A stretch of 64,000 nt of DNA from Pseudanabaena mucicola FACHB-723 (GTDB lineage Bacteria; Cyanobacteriota; Cyanobacteriia; Pseudanabaenales; Pseudanabaenaceae): NCBI RefSeq assembly GCF_014696385.1, contig NZ_JACJQB010000001.1, positions 291,797-355,796 of the forward strand, read 5' to 3'. Of this stretch, positions 1 through 8,369 are shown one piece after another; within the stretch, counting starts at the first letter, position 1; each line of letters begins with the position of its first letter. Below the pieces are notes generated by a model. The model was not told where the DNA came from and did not search any database. It saw only the letters and a list, made by a program, of their open reading frames with translations. Made by a program: the position numbers and the translations under genes.

Positions 1-187
1 GATTGTACCTAGTTGGGTAATTATTAAAGTAAACAGGCTTACGAGTATTGACACGGTAGGGATTGTAGATCCTATTGAAGGAAGGACTTGAGCCAAATCG
101 GATGTTAATCGAGACATCAGCTAGCGCCGAGCTGACAAAAGTTGTTGCAGCCCCTAGTAATGTGAGCGCTGAGATCATAATTTTCAT
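1..187 (-). CDS. Secreted protein of unknown function, C-terminus cut by the window edge
   Basis: The start codon is at 185-187 on the minus strand, and the frame runs open to base 1, so only the first 62 residues are visible. AAGGAG lies about 9 bases before the ATG and supports this start. Residues 1-24 look like a signal peptide: a Lys at position 3, a hydrophobic run (ISALTLLGAATTF), then a small-residue cleavage site near SSALA/DV. The exported part is rich in Asn, Tyr and Arg (for example NRIYNPYRVNTRKPVYFNN), as in small periplasmic or surface proteins. I do not recognise the family. It is transcribed away from coaD. Confidence 0.55.
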   Translation of the reverse strand, partial: MKIMISALTLLGAATTFVSSALADVSINIRFGSSPSFNRIYNPYRVNTRKPVYFNNYPTRYN

Positions 188-260
188 AGGTTTAATGCTC
201 CTTGAGATTTAATGCACAAACATGAAGCCACCTATCCCTAATGTAACGCAAATTTAGTTG

Positions 261-749
261 TCAATTTGTTTGAAACTTTTGCCTTAATGCGATCGCAACT
301 TCAGGGGTGACTAAATGACCAATTTCGCCACCAAAGCGGGCAATTTCGCGAACGACACTACTACTCAAAAAACTATATTCATTGGATGTCGATAAAAATA
401 CGGTTTCGATATCATTGGCTAGGGTTTTGTTAGTATGAGCCATTTGTAATTCCAACTCAAAATCAGAGACCGCCCGCAAGCCGCGAATTAGCACCTGAGC
501 TTTTTTGAGACGGGCATAGGTAACTGTCAAACCTGTAAAAGTATCGACATCAACATTTTCTAAATGCTGCGTTGCTTCTCGAATTTGCAGCATTCGCTCT
601 TCCATCGTGAAAAGAGGCGTTTTATTAGGATTGCGTAAAACCGCCACAATGACCCGCTCGAATAGATGACTGCCTCGCCGAATAATATCGAGATGCCCAA
701 AGGTAATCGGATCAAAACTTCCTGGATAGATGGCAATCAATGCGGTCAC
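261..749 (-). CDS. coaD: Phosphopantetheine adenylyltransferase
   Basis: Penultimate enzyme of coenzyme A synthesis: it transfers AMP from ATP to 4'-phosphopantetheine to give dephospho-CoA in the cytosol. The 162 residues equal the usual family length. The nucleotidyltransferase signature [12 protein letters not shown] (residues 8-19, with the TxGH motif at its end) and the C-terminal [14 protein letters not shown] segment, which matches the ISSTxxR-type ATP site, are both present. The start codon at 747-749 is GTG, and no good Shine-Dalgarno precedes it. An in-frame TTG three codons later would still leave the family core intact. It reads in the same direction as the chorismate lyase gene upstream, separated by 92 bases that hold a GC-rich palindrome. 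Confidence 0.95.
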   Translation of the reverse strand: MTALIAIYPGSFDPITFGHLDIIRRGSHLFERVIVAVLRNPNKTPLFTMEERMLQIREATQHLENVDVDTFTGLTVTYARLKKAQVLIRGLRAVSDFELELQMAHTNKTLANDIETVFLSTSNEYSFLSSSVVREIARFGGEIGHLVTPEVAIALRQKFQTN

Positions 750-810
750 CTATTAGCTACGCCAAAGATTATACCGTTTTGCGAGCTAGAGAAATTTCAC
801 ACCTACCTAC

Positions 811-834
811 TAGTGGCGGCGCAAAGCGTCGCCA
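811..834. repeat. GC-rich palindromic repeat, GGCGCAAAGCG type
   Basis: Short hairpin TGGCGGCGC-AAA-GCGTCGCCA with one G-T pair, between the chorismate lyase gene and coaD. Its tip (GCGCAAAGCG) recurs in other intergenic hairpins of this window (near 2934, 4913, 5985, 29796 and 57638), and its left arm AGTGGCGGCG recurs at 1610 and 8371. Confidence 0.5.
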
Positions 835-841
835 TTATTAC

Positions 842-1483
842 CTAGAGACTACTAGAACCAAGATACTTGCCGATCGCAGGGGAATAAACCTCATAGATCA
901 TCGTGATTGGCTCACCCCCATGCCACAGTAAATAATGTCTGCCCCAGTAAGTGTCAATTTCTGAACCAAAAGCTGCCGTCAAGTTGGGACATTTACCCTT
1001 ATAAATTCCTTTAAGATCGCGGTACAGTTCAGTATATTTTTGATTGAGACTGACCCAAATTGGTAAAGATGGGTCTTTGAGATACTTTTGCATGGTTGCC
1101 TCAGACCACCAAGAAGTCGCATGGGAAAAAATTTCGCCAGTCTGCTGCGATCGCAAAAAGATTTGTCGGCGAATTCTGGGTGCAGCAATTGCTGCAATAT
1201 CTGCTGGCGCATTGTCATCACTGTCACCAATGGGGGTCATTGCCACAACATCAACCGAGATTTGTGATTGAGTAAGCAACTGCAAATGCCTTGTCGGTGC
1301 TCCATCACCTAGCAAAAACATTTGCCAGATCGGAGAGAGCAGATTAAAAGGCAAGCCTTGACGCATATCTTCTTCACTGCCTTGCCACATCGGTGCTTCG
1401 ATGCGATTCCAGTCAGATATATTTTCAGGATTGGCAAGCTGATTAGTGGGAATTTTTAGAATTTGCGGAGACGAAGATTTCAT
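842..1483 (-). CDS. Cyanobacterial-type chorismate lyase (4-hydroxybenzoate synthase)
   Basis: Predicted to split chorismate into 4-hydroxybenzoate and pyruvate, the first dedicated step toward plastoquinone in cyanobacteria. The 213-residue protein matches the cyanobacterial DUF98/chorismate lyase family by the segments LLGDGAPTRHLQLLT (about residues 57-71), the conserved IRRQIFLR block (about 104-111) and the C-terminal YWGRHYLLWHGGEPITMIYE (about 179-198). No signal peptide or membrane segment is seen, so it should be cytosolic. The prenyltransferase that would use its product (ubiA) lies at 6364-7272 on the same strand but in a separate transcription unit. I infer function from family resemblance. 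Confidence 0.8.
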   Translation of the reverse strand: MKSSSPQILKIPTNQLANPENISDWNRIEAPMWQGSEEDMRQGLPFNLLSPIWQMFLLGDGAPTRHLQLLTQSQISVDVVAMTPIGDSDDNAPADIAAIAAPRIRRQIFLRSQQTGEIFSHATSWWSEATMQKYLKDPSLPIWVSLNQKYTELYRDLKGIYKGKCPNLTAAFGSEIDTYWGRHYLLWHGGEPITMIYEVYSPAIGKYLGSSSL

Positions 1484-1600
1484 ACAGGATTTCTCTTAAC
1501 AATCCGTAACATATCTCCATTGTAATGCGATCGCACCCTAAAAAAATAAAGTATTGCCAAGTAACATAACTATCGCCAGTCTTGCTATTCCCTTCCCAAT

Positions 1601-1644
1601 CCAAAACTGAGTGGCGGCGCATCGCGCCACCACCTAGTTTTTTG
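1601..1644 (-). terminator. Hairpin after the YaaW-like gene (GC-rich repeat family)
   Basis: GTGGCG (1611-1616) pairs with CGCCAC (1625-1630) around a GCGCATCG loop. The stem is extended by CCAAAA (1601-1606) against TTTTGG (1639-1644). It lies just downstream of the minus-strand gene that ends at 1669 and could end its transcript. The arm AGTGGCGGCG is shared with copies at 812 and 8371. Confidence 0.4.
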
Positions 1645-1668
1645 GTTTTATGTGACTACAGCAATAGT

Positions 1669-2496
1669 TCATGACATTCGCAATAATCTGATCTGGGCAA
1701 CAATAAAAATTGCGGGAATAATTCGCCCATAGTTAGTAGCAATCGCCCGCCAGCCAAGATCCGCAAAAAACAATCCCCAAAGCGCAGGTGTAATTACTGA
1801 GAATACTGTGCGGGCGGCCGTGTATTGAGTTGCCGCCGCCGCCATACCTCGTTTAGCAAGGTAAGTTGATACATAGGCATTTAAACGGGTGGCGATCGCC
1901 GTGCTGCCTGCCTTCAAAACTTCATAGCCAACTTGATAGGAGGCAAAGTGCCACGCCATCTGTCTCGCAATTGCTGTCAAAACCGCCGAACGTACTACAG
2001 TGCTAACTGCGATCGCACTACCACCCTTAACCAGCAAACTCATGGGATTACGTTGGGCATCAAGGGGCAAGGCTCTTTGTAAATCTGACTGGGTAAGTGC
2101 AGTTTGCATCGATTCGTCAATGCTAGAACGTTCCTGTGGCGAGAGTTTTTTCCATGAATTGCTGATCAAGTTGAGAAACAGCTCTGACTCAATTTCTTCA
2201 ATGGTTTGCTTTTTAGAATATTTAATATTGAGGTGCTGACATACACGCTCTAAGACTTCACGGTAACTAACCCCATTAGTTTTGCGGCGTAAAACCGTAA
2301 GCCCATCAGCCGCCAGAAATCGAAAACGTTTTGCGATCGCATCAATCAGCTCATCACGATCCCATGCCTGTAATTCTTGTATTGGCGGCGTAGCAAAATA
2401 ATCAAGGGGATTTAACTTGCGCCGAAAGAGGATATCTGCGATTTGGTGTAGCTCCTCATCGGTCGCTAATGCCAAGACATTGCTCAATTCTTCCAT
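1669..2496 (-). CDS. YaaW-like (UPF0174) protein
   Basis: A 275-residue protein resembling E. coli YaaW, of unknown biochemical role. The resemblance is clearest in the middle (IESELFLNLISNSWKKLS, about residues 103-120) and at the end (GRIIPAIFIVAQIRLLRM). Between them the protein is Ala-rich and moderately hydrophobic (residues about 150-265), so membrane association is possible. The N-terminal 100 residues are charged, with a helical LATDEELHQIADIL segment that resembles the start of the family. The ATG at 2494-2496 is the first in frame. It has its own 5' region facing the tRNA-Val promoter, and a hairpin follows the stop. Confidence 0.65.
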   Translation of the reverse strand: MEELSNVLALATDEELHQIADILFRRKLNPLDYFATPPIQELQAWDRDELIDAIAKRFRFLAADGLTVLRRKTNGVSYREVLERVCQHLNIKYSKKQTIEEIESELFLNLISNSWKKLSPQERSSIDESMQTALTQSDLQRALPLDAQRNPMSLLVKGGSAIAVSTVVRSAVLTAIARQMAWHFASYQVGYEVLKAGSTAIATRLNAYVSTYLAKRGMAAAATQYTAARTVFSVITPALWGLFFADLGWRAIATNYGRIIPAIFIVAQIRLLRMS

Positions 2497-2643
2497 TGCC
2501 GCATCTACTCAAATATTGAACGTATATTGAACAAAAAGTCGCTAGAATCATCTAAGCTTACAGTGCAAAGCGCCATACTGAAAGCATTTTACATGACGAA
2601 AAAATTAATTTAAGGAAGACTTAAAAAAATATTTTCCAAATGC

Positions 2644-2673
2644 TTGACTAAAAGTGATCATGATCTGTTATAT
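2644..2673 (+). promoter_or_regulatory. Putative sigma-70 type promoter of tRNA-Val
   Basis: TTGACT (2644-2649) and TTATAT (2668-2673) are separated by 18 bases. Predicted initiation near 2680 would leave a leader of about 34 bases before the tRNA at 2714. Confidence 0.55.
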
Positions 2674-2713
2674 TAATTGAGGTCAAAAAAAGACCGCCAC
2701 TAATCACAAGCAA

Positions 2714-2786
2714 GGGCGCTTAGCTCAGTTGGTAGAGCGTCTCGTTTACACCGAGAATGTCGGGGGTTCGAGTCCCTCAGCGCCCA
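2714..2786 (+). tRNA. tRNA-Val (anticodon TAC)
   Basis: Complete cloverleaf. The acceptor stem is GGGCGCT (2714-2720) with AGCGCCC (2779-2785) and discriminator A at 2786. The D-arm has the TAGCTCAGTTGGTAGAGC pattern. The anticodon arm CTCGT-TTACACC-style loop carries TAC, and the T-loop is TTCGAGT. No CCA is encoded. The anticodon reads GTA and, with modification, other Val codons. Confidence 0.95.
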
Positions 2787-2912
2787 TACATTACATCTGC
2801 ATACATAATTCATTTAATCAATATTTAAGCAACATCAGTAGAATTTAACTGTGATCAATGCTGTTCAAAATGTCGGCAAGTCGATTCAAAGTAAGCTAAT
2901 ACATAGACCAAT

Positions 2913-2967
2913 AAAAGCACAGAAACCAGAAAAGGTGCAAAGCGTCCTTTCTGGTTTCTGTGCTTTT
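2913..2967 (-). terminator. Long hairpin terminator downstream of aspS
   Basis: AAAAGCACAGAAACCAGAAA (from 2913) pairs with its complement ending at 2967, leaving a single bulged base. The loop is TGCAAAGCGT, the recurrent repeat tip of this genome. The stem is A/T-tracted at both feet, so it could stop transcription in either direction (aspS on the minus strand, tRNA-Val read-through on the plus strand). Confidence 0.75.
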
Positions 2968-2970
2968 AAA

Positions 2971-4761
2971 TTATTTTAGCGGAGGCAAAGACAATTTAAC
3001 ATGAAGCTCTTTCAATTGTGAGTCATCAACACTTGAAGGGGCATCAGTCAATAGGTCGCGGGCCTGCTGTGTTTTCGGGAATGCAATGACATCACGGATA
3101 GAATCTGCACCTGAAATTAGCATTACTAAGCGATCGAGTCCAAAGGCTAGACCACCGTGGGGAGGTGTTCCATATTCAAAGGCTTCCATGAGAAATCCAA
3201 ACTTCTCTTTTGCTTGTTCATCGCTCAGCCCGATCGCCGCAAATACCTTTTCTTGGACTTCACGCTTGTGAATCCGAATACTACCACCGCCAATTTCTGT
3301 ACCATTGAGTACGAGGTCATAGGCTAGTGCGATCGTATTAACATCGATGGGTTGACCATCGGCAATATCTTCGGGACGTGGTGAGGTAAAGGGATGGTGC
3401 AGTGCCTCCAATCTTTTCTCGTCAGCATTCCATTCAAACATTGGGAAGTCAGTAATCCAGACAAAATTGAGTTTATTGTCATCAATCAATTCCAACTCAC
3501 GACCAAGAGCAAGACGCAGACGATAGAGCGATTCATTAACGATTGCCTTTTCACCAGCACCAAATAGTAGAATTGTGCCTGCGGTTGCGCCCGTGCGTTC
3601 TAGAAGTTCCTTTTTCACTTCTTCAGTGATGCTATCTTTGAGAGCGCCGATGGTGTCGATCACACCACCTTCACGCACGCGGATGAATGCTAAGCCCTTT
3701 GCACCATACTGGGCTACTAAATTGGAAAGATCCCCACCTGGTTTAATGCGAGTATTGGAAATCGCTTCGTCGCCACCGATGACGGGGATGACTTTGATAA
3801 TGCCACCATTGGCAACGGTGTTGGCAAATACTTTAAAGCCAGAGTTGGCAAATAAATCTGTGACATTTACCAGTTCCATGCCGAAGCGAGTATCAGGACG
3901 ATCGCAACCATATCTATCCATGGACTCGGCATAGGTGAGACGAGGGAAATCACCAAGTTCTACACCTTTAACGGTTTTAAAAACGTACCGAATTAGGTTC
4001 TCATTTAGCTCGATAATTTCTTCCTGTGACATGAAACTCATTTCCATGTCAAGTTGGGTAAATTCAGGCTGGCGATCGGCGCGAAGGTCTTCATCACGGA
4101 AACATCGCGCAATCTGATAATAGCGATCGCAACCACCGACCATTAGCAATTGCTTAAATAATTGTGGCGATTGAGGTAACGCATACCATTGACCAGCATT
4201 GACACGGCTCGGTACAAGGTAATCACGCGCACCTTCAGGAGTGGAACGGCAAAGAATTGGGGTTTCCACTTCCATAAATCCATATTCATCCTCAAGGAAG
4301 CGGCGAATGGATTTGACAACTTCAAAGCGGAGTTTTAGGTTACTAGACAGACGCTCACCACGCATGTCTAAGTAACGATATTTCAGGCGCAATTCTTCTT
4401 TGATCGTGTCAGCTTCAGAAATTAAGAAAGGTAGTGGTTTGCTGACGGCATTGAGCAATTCAATAGATTCTGCATAAATTTCTACTTCACCCGTCGCTAA
4501 TTTAGAATTTAGAGATTCTTCGGGGCGTTGGGAAACTTTACCGATAATTTTGACTACATATTCATTTCTCAACTCTCCTGCAAGGTCATAGGAAACAGGA
4601 GTACGTTGAGGATCGCTGACTATTTGGACGATTCCTGTGCGATCGCGCAAATCTAAAAAGATTACACCACCATGATCCCGTCTGCGATCAATCCAACCGC
4701 ACAGGCTAACTGTTTGTCCAAGATGTTCGGTATTGAGGTGACCGCAATAGTTGCTACGCAT
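2971..4761 (-). CDS. aspS: Aspartyl-tRNA synthetase
   Basis: Class II synthetase that charges tRNA-Asp with aspartate. From the N-terminus: an OB-fold anticodon domain ([19 protein letters not shown]), motif 2 ([19 protein letters not shown]), a bacterial GAD insertion, and motif 3 ([15 protein letters not shown]) near the end. I chose the ATG at 4759-4761, which gives 596 residues beginning MRSNYCGHL, because family members start at this point. An upstream in-frame ATG at 4845 would add about 28 unrelated hydrophobic residues. Its 5' region (4762-4997) is shared with the divergent ABC ATPase gene and contains a large palindrome. Whether it is discriminating or also charges Asn cannot be told from sequence reading alone. 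Confidence 0.96.
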   Translation of the reverse strand: MRSNYCGHLNTEHLGQTVSLCGWIDRRRDHGGVIFLDLRDRTGIVQIVSDPQRTPVSYDLAGELRNEYVVKIIGKVSQRPEESLNSKLATGEVEIYAESIELLNAVSKPLPFLISEADTIKEELRLKYRYLDMRGERLSSNLKLRFEVVKSIRRFLEDEYGFMEVETPILCRSTPEGARDYLVPSRVNAGQWYALPQSPQLFKQLLMVGGCDRYYQIARCFRDEDLRADRQPEFTQLDMEMSFMSQEEIIELNENLIRYVFKTVKGVELGDFPRLTYAESMDRYGCDRPDTRFGMELVNVTDLFANSGFKVFANTVANGGIIKVIPVIGGDEAISNTRIKPGGDLSNLVAQYGAKGLAFIRVREGGVIDTIGALKDSITEEVKKELLERTGATAGTILLFGAGEKAIVNESLYRLRLALGRELELIDDNKLNFVWITDFPMFEWNADEKRLEALHHPFTSPRPEDIADGQPIDVNTIALAYDLVLNGTEIGGGSIRIHKREVQEKVFAAIGLSDEQAKEKFGFLMEAFEYGTPPHGGLAFGLDRLVMLISGADSIRDVIAFPKTQQARDLLTDAPSSVDDSQLKELHVKLSLPPLK

Positions 4762-4895
4762 CATGATGTTGTTGGCGAAACTTTTGAGAAAAAAGTAAAA
4801 AATGTAATTTTGACCATTTCCGATCATAACTGCTAATGATGGCAATGCAAATCTAATTTTGGAGAATTGCCCATTTCGCTATGGGATAGCAAGTT

Positions 4896-4948
4896 TTGAA
4901 AAACAGAAGACTGGTGCGAAGCGCCGGCACCAGTCTTCTGTTTTTCAA
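4896..4948. repeat. 22-bp perfect palindrome with GGTGCGAAGCGCC tip
   Basis: Left arm 4896-4917 and right arm 4927-4948 are complementary (arms contain AACAGAAGACTGGTGC and its complement), around a GAAGCGCCG loop. A T-run follows on either strand. It looks like a bidirectional terminator, yet it sits between two divergently transcribed genes (aspS and the ABC ATPase), where no terminator is expected. That favours a dispersed repeat element. Confidence 0.7.
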
Positions 4949-4997
4949 TACCGATTAGGCTAAGATACAGCTAAATTTTGGTTTCTAGATCAATCCA

Positions 4998-5954
4998 ATG
5001 ACAGCAGTAACGACGGTTCGCACTCACCGATTGACAAAGCAGTTTGATCATCATATTGCCGTTAATCATGTCGATTTAGAGATCTCGCAGGGTGAGATCT
5101 ATGGACTAATTGGCCCCAATGGTGCAGGTAAAACTACATTAATCAGGATGCTTGCTGCTGCTGAAGAACCGACCGCAGGCGAAATTTATATTAATGGGGT
5201 ACATTTTTTGCGTGGGCAAAATAATCCTGAGCTAAAGAGACAGTTGGGATATTTACCCGATGATTTCCCTCTTTATGATGACTTAACGGTTTGGGACTAT
5301 CTTGATTATTTTGCGCGTTTATATTTTTTGCGTGATCCCCAGCGATCGCAAAGATTGTGTGAAGTAATCGAGTTAGTGGAGCTAGAGCAGAAGAGAAATG
5401 AGGCGATCGCAACCTTGTCTAGGGGCATGAGACAACGATTGAGCCTCGCTCGCAGCATTATTCATAATCCGACCTTGCTATTACTAGATGAGCCAGTCTC
5501 AGGGCTTGATCCCATTGCGAGAGTACAAGTTCGCAATATTATTAAATCACTGCAAAAACAAGGGATGACAATTCTGATTTCATCGCATATTTTGAGTGAT
5601 CTTGCCGAAATATGCACATCGATTGGGATTATGGAATTGGGTAGTTTGGTGGAAAGCTCACGGTTGCAGGAGCTTTACGATCGCAATAATCAAGATCAAC
5701 GGCAATTGCTGATCTCTACCCTTGGTAAAGTTGAGGAGCTAAAGGCAGCACTTTTGCGATCGCAATTAGTGCAGGAAGTCGAGACTTTAAATGGTTCAAT
5801 GACTGTGCGTGTCCAGTTTGCAGGCAGTATCGAGGATTGTGCGGCATTACTCAAATCCTTAATCGATTCAGAAATACCAATTTCCAATTTTCATCAGTCT
5901 CAAGATAGTCTTGAGAATATTTTCCTAAAGCTAGGCTATAAACAAACTAGTTAA
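4998..5954 (+). CDS. ABC transporter ATP-binding protein (ABC-2 exporter type)
   Basis: Cytoplasmic ATPase subunit of an exporter, 318 residues. Walker A is GLIGPNGAGKTTLIRML (about residues 37-53), the signature is LSRGMRQRLSLARS (about 140-153), Walker B is LLLLDEPVSGLD (about 160-171), and an H-loop follows in SSHILSDLAEIC. The C-terminal 100 residues end in DSLENIFLKLG, a tail typical of ATPases that pair with ABC-2 permeases of the multidrug or gliding-motility kind. No permease gene is adjacent, so the partner must be elsewhere and the substrate is unknown. The start is the ATG at 4998, without an obvious Shine-Dalgarno. It converges with cp12, whose terminator lies just beyond the stop. 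Confidence 0.85.
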   Translation: MTAVTTVRTHRLTKQFDHHIAVNHVDLEISQGEIYGLIGPNGAGKTTLIRMLAAAEEPTAGEIYINGVHFLRGQNNPELKRQLGYLPDDFPLYDDLTVWDYLDYFARLYFLRDPQRSQRLCEVIELVELEQKRNEAIATLSRGMRQRLSLARSIIHNPTLLLLDEPVSGLDPIARVQVRNIIKSLQKQGMTILISSHILSDLAEICTSIGIMELGSLVESSRLQELYDRNNQDQRQLLISTLGKVEELKAALLRSQLVQEVETLNGSMTVRVQFAGSIEDCAALLKSLIDSEIPISNFHQSQDSLENIFLKLGYKQTS

Positions 5955-5964
5955 GAAAACTGAA

Positions 5965-5997
5965 AACAACAAAAAAGCTTTGCGGTGCAAAGCTCTT
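5965..5997 (-). terminator. Rho-independent terminator of cp12
   Basis: Read on the minus strand: AGCTTTG (5995-5989), loop CACCG, CAAAGCT (5983-5977), then TTTTTTGTTG. A 7-bp stem followed by a T-run, 57 bases past the cp12 stop. Its tip again contains GGTGCAAAGC on the plus strand. Confidence 0.75.
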
Positions 5998-6051
5998 ACG
6001 GGAATCCCAAAGAATAAATATATTGGGAAATATAAATTGTCTATATATTTA

Positions 6052-6273
6052 TTAGTCTTCGTACAAGCGACATTCAGCAGCTTCAGGATTGTCATCACAG
6101 TAAACCTCAAGGGAGTTCTTAGGCTTAGATTCAGATTGGTGTGATGATTCAGCTTGTAGCTCTTCGACGGCATCCCATGCAGCAGCACATTCCTTAGAGT
6201 CAGTGCCAGTAGTGTCACAAGTTTCTCTGGCTTGCTTTAATTCGTCTTGAATTTTTTCTGAAATATTACTCAT
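6052..6273 (-). CDS. cp12: Calvin-cycle regulatory protein CP12
   Basis: Small, largely disordered redox switch that bridges GAPDH and phosphoribulokinase in the dark and so shuts down the Calvin cycle. All hallmarks are present in its 73 residues: an N-terminal cysteine pair (C19, C29) within ARETCDTTG...KECAAAWDAVEELQAE, and a C-terminal pair (C59, C68) within YCDDNPEAAECRLYED, the GAPDH-docking tail. The AWDxVEEL motif is exact. It is a canonical two-pair CP12, with no CBS fusion. It is transcribed alone: its own terminator follows, and ubiA ends 90 bases upstream. No clear Shine-Dalgarno is visible. Confidence 0.97.
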   Translation of the reverse strand: MSNISEKIQDELKQARETCDTTGTDSKECAAAWDAVEELQAESSHQSESKPKNSLEVYCDDNPEAAECRLYED

Positions 6274-6363
6274 GTATTTTTTCTACTATCTGTAATCTAG
6301 ATACTATCAGAATGATACCAGCTAAGCATCATACATCAGGAGTAGGAAGCTAAGGCATAAGGT

Positions 6364-7272
6364 CTAATCTATACCCAGTAATGATGACAGCATTCCCAAA
6401 AGAATAATGAAGCCGACCCAGACATGTTGCCCAAATGCTTTTTGATAAAAATTATTAGGAATTTCTGTCTGAGATAGTTGCTTACATTGCCATACCCATA
6501 TTATCCCTGCCGTCAAGCAAGATAGGTAGTAGAAATAACTAAGCTGAATTTCCCAACCAAACCAAACTAAGCATCCAAGGGTGAGTATCAAAAATATTGC
6601 GATCGCAAATGTTACATATCTTCCAAAAAAGAGCGCACTGGAATTAACTCCCACCTTGAGATCATCCTCGCGATCGCTCATTGCATAAATTGTGTCGAAT
6701 CCCATTGTCCACGCAATTACCGCGCCCCATAGTTCCCAAGCATAGCGATCTAACCCACCTGTGACCGCACTCCAAGGGATGAGAACGGCAAAGCCCCATG
6801 CAATTGACAAGACCAATTGTGGGACTGGAAAAAATCGCTTACAGGCGGGATAAATTGCAATTACAGGTACAGCCACAAAACAGAGTCCAAAGCTGAGTGG
6901 GCTGAGGTAAGTTGAGAGCAAAAAGGCACAAAGTCCTGATACTAGTAAAACTGCGATCCCCACTTGAATTGATAGGGAACGATCGGCGAGGGGACGGCTT
7001 TTGGTGCGATCGACCTGTGGATCAATATTGCGATCCCAGAGGTCATTAATCACACAACCGGCAGCACTAGTTGCCAAACTGCCAAGGATCACCACAATGA
7101 TCAAATCAATTGGCGGTGACTGGCTTGTGGTTTTGGCGGCGGCGACGGTTGCCCATAGTGCAGGCAACATCAAAATTAATCTTCCTGCGGGCTTGTGCCA
7201 ACGTAACAATCGCACAATTTTGGTGAATGTTGATGCTGGAGGCGGTTCTGGGTTACTGATATCTGTGGTCAT
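6364..7272 (-). CDS. ubiA: 4-hydroxybenzoate polyprenyltransferase (plastoquinone pathway)
   Basis: Integral membrane enzyme that attaches a polyprenyl (solanesyl in cyanobacteria) chain to 4-hydroxybenzoate, the step after chorismate lyase on the way to plastoquinone. The protein has 302 residues with about eight hydrophobic segments. The first Asp-rich motif NDLWDRNID (residues 76-84), followed by QVDRTKSRPL, and the second, DTIYAMSDREDD (about 193-204), are the Mg-diphosphate-binding sites of the UbiA superfamily. Other UbiA members make chlorophyll, haem O or tocopherol, but the NDLWDRxID...VxRTKSRPL form is that of the 4-hydroxybenzoate enzymes. It reads alone; the tRNA-Ala gene lies upstream on the other strand. 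Confidence 0.9.
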   Translation of the reverse strand: MTTDISNPEPPPASTFTKIVRLLRWHKPAGRLILMLPALWATVAAAKTTSQSPPIDLIIVVILGSLATSAAGCVINDLWDRNIDPQVDRTKSRPLADRSLSIQVGIAVLLVSGLCAFLLSTYLSPLSFGLCFVAVPVIAIYPACKRFFPVPQLVLSIAWGFAVLIPWSAVTGGLDRYAWELWGAVIAWTMGFDTIYAMSDREDDLKVGVNSSALFFGRYVTFAIAIFLILTLGCLVWFGWEIQLSYFYYLSCLTAGIIWVWQCKQLSQTEIPNNFYQKAFGQHVWVGFIILLGMLSSLLGID

Positions 7273-7392
7273 AGGGAATGCTATTTAAGTATGCTTATAG
7301 ATTTCTGGTTAAAGTTCTGGTTAAAGTTTTTAACAGGAGGTTAAATTTCTAGCTCACCATCAAGACAAATATGCTAGGATCTATGACCGATC

Positions 7393-7465
7393 GGGGAATT
7401 AGCTCAGTTGGTAGAGTGCTGCGATCGCACCGCAGAGGTCAGGGGTTCGAGCCTCCTATTCTCCA
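7393..7465 (+). tRNA. tRNA-Ala (anticodon CGC)
   Basis: The acceptor stem GGGGAAT (7393-7399) pairs with ATTCTCC (7458-7464) and contains the G3-U70 pair that defines alanine tRNAs. D-arm AGCTCAGTTGGTAGAG, anticodon arm CTGCG-ATCGCAC-CGCAG with CGC, and T-loop TTCGAGC are all present. No CCA is encoded. The HIP1 octamer GCGATCGC occupies 7421-7428, across the anticodon arm. Confidence 0.95.
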
Positions 7466-7474
7466 TTTTGTTCA

Positions 7475-7501
7475 CAGGTCGTCTGCTTTGCAGACGACCT
7501 G
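7475..7501. terminator. Hairpin terminator shared by tRNA-Ala and the phosphatase gene
   Basis: CAGGTCGTCTGC (7475-7486), loop TTT, GCAGACGACCTG (7490-7501): a perfect 12-bp stem 9 bases beyond the tRNA and directly after the stop of the convergent minus-strand gene. Confidence 0.7.
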
Positions 7502-7502
7502 C

Positions 7503-8366
7503 TTAATTATGCAAGCATAGATTCTTGGCGATTGTCGCGAGATATTGATCAATAAATTTTGGCCACCCGACCACAATTAATTGATTGTGAGTCAATTTAT
7601 TAGGGTCAATATCATCATAACCAAAGCCAATTTCTCGTCCTTGCAAATCACAACAAATTAATCCTGCTGCTTTTGCGATCGCAAGGGGGCCAACTGTGTC
7701 CCACAACTTAACCCGACGATTGAGATAGATATAGGCATTAGCGCGACCATTCACTACTTCTAATACCTTCAAGCCAAAGCTGCCTAAACTATAAAACTCG
7801 ACATTGGGTACGGCTGCCCGAATCGCATCACCATAGGCAAGATCATCTTTTTTGCTGACAATAATGCGATCGCAGCTTGCTCCAATTGGTTCATGGGGAT
7901 ACAAAGGCTCAGCAATATTGCCATTGGTAATTGTAAATACCCCATTGACTGCCTTGCCGCCAAAGTAGAGATGATCGCTTTTGGGAGCATAGACCCAGCC
8001 GCATACAGGCTGAAAGCCCTCCAAAACCCCCACCATCACTGAATAAAATTCACGACCATGGATAAAATCATCCGTGCCATCAATGGGATCAATCAACCAA
8101 AATTTTGAGGCAAAGTCAGGTTTCTGTCTCCATAGCTCTAGCGATCGCAAATTTTCTTCGCTAATCACCACATCATCGGGAAACCATGCCACAAACTTCT
8201 GACTGAGTAGTTGATCAAGCTCGCGATCGACATTAGTTACATAGTCATCAAAACCCTTCTCATCGACTTCAAAGCCTTGTTTCCTGAGTTGTACAGCTTT
8301 TTGCCCAATTTCGCGAATAAATTGGCAGATTTCAGTTTGCAATGCTGGTTGTATAGAGCAATTCAT
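7503..8366 (-). CDS. Inositol monophosphatase family enzyme
   Basis: Mg-dependent, Li-sensitive type phosphatase of 287 residues. The metal-binding set is visible: VISEE (E70/E71), DPIDGTDD (residues 93-100) and the late KLWDTVGPLAIAKAAG block (about 225-240). YVTNVDREL (about 42-50) is the usual N-terminal signature. The family includes inositol-1-phosphatase, 3'(2'),5'-bisphosphate nucleotidase (CysQ) and histidinol-phosphatase; the sequence does not settle which substrate is used. It lies 3 bases downstream of the SDR gene, so the two form an operon. A hairpin follows the stop. Confidence 0.85.
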   Translation of the reverse strand: MNCSIQPALQTEICQFIREIGQKAVQLRKQGFEVDEKGFDDYVTNVDRELDQLLSQKFVAWFPDDVVISEENLRSLELWRQKPDFASKFWLIDPIDGTDDFIHGREFYSVMVGVLEGFQPVCGWVYAPKSDHLYFGGKAVNGVFTITNGNIAEPLYPHEPIGASCDRIIVSKKDDLAYGDAIRAAVPNVEFYSLGSFGLKVLEVVNGRANAYIYLNRRVKLWDTVGPLAIAKAAGLICCDLQGREIGFGYDDIDPNKLTHNQLIVVGWPKFIDQYLATIAKNLCLHN

Positions 8367-8369
8367 AAA

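Noticed and set aside
740..931. Plus-strand frame of 63 codons over the coaD start and chorismate lyase end
   Set aside because: It runs antisense across two solid genes and a palindromic repeat, with no ribosome site or protein-like composition.
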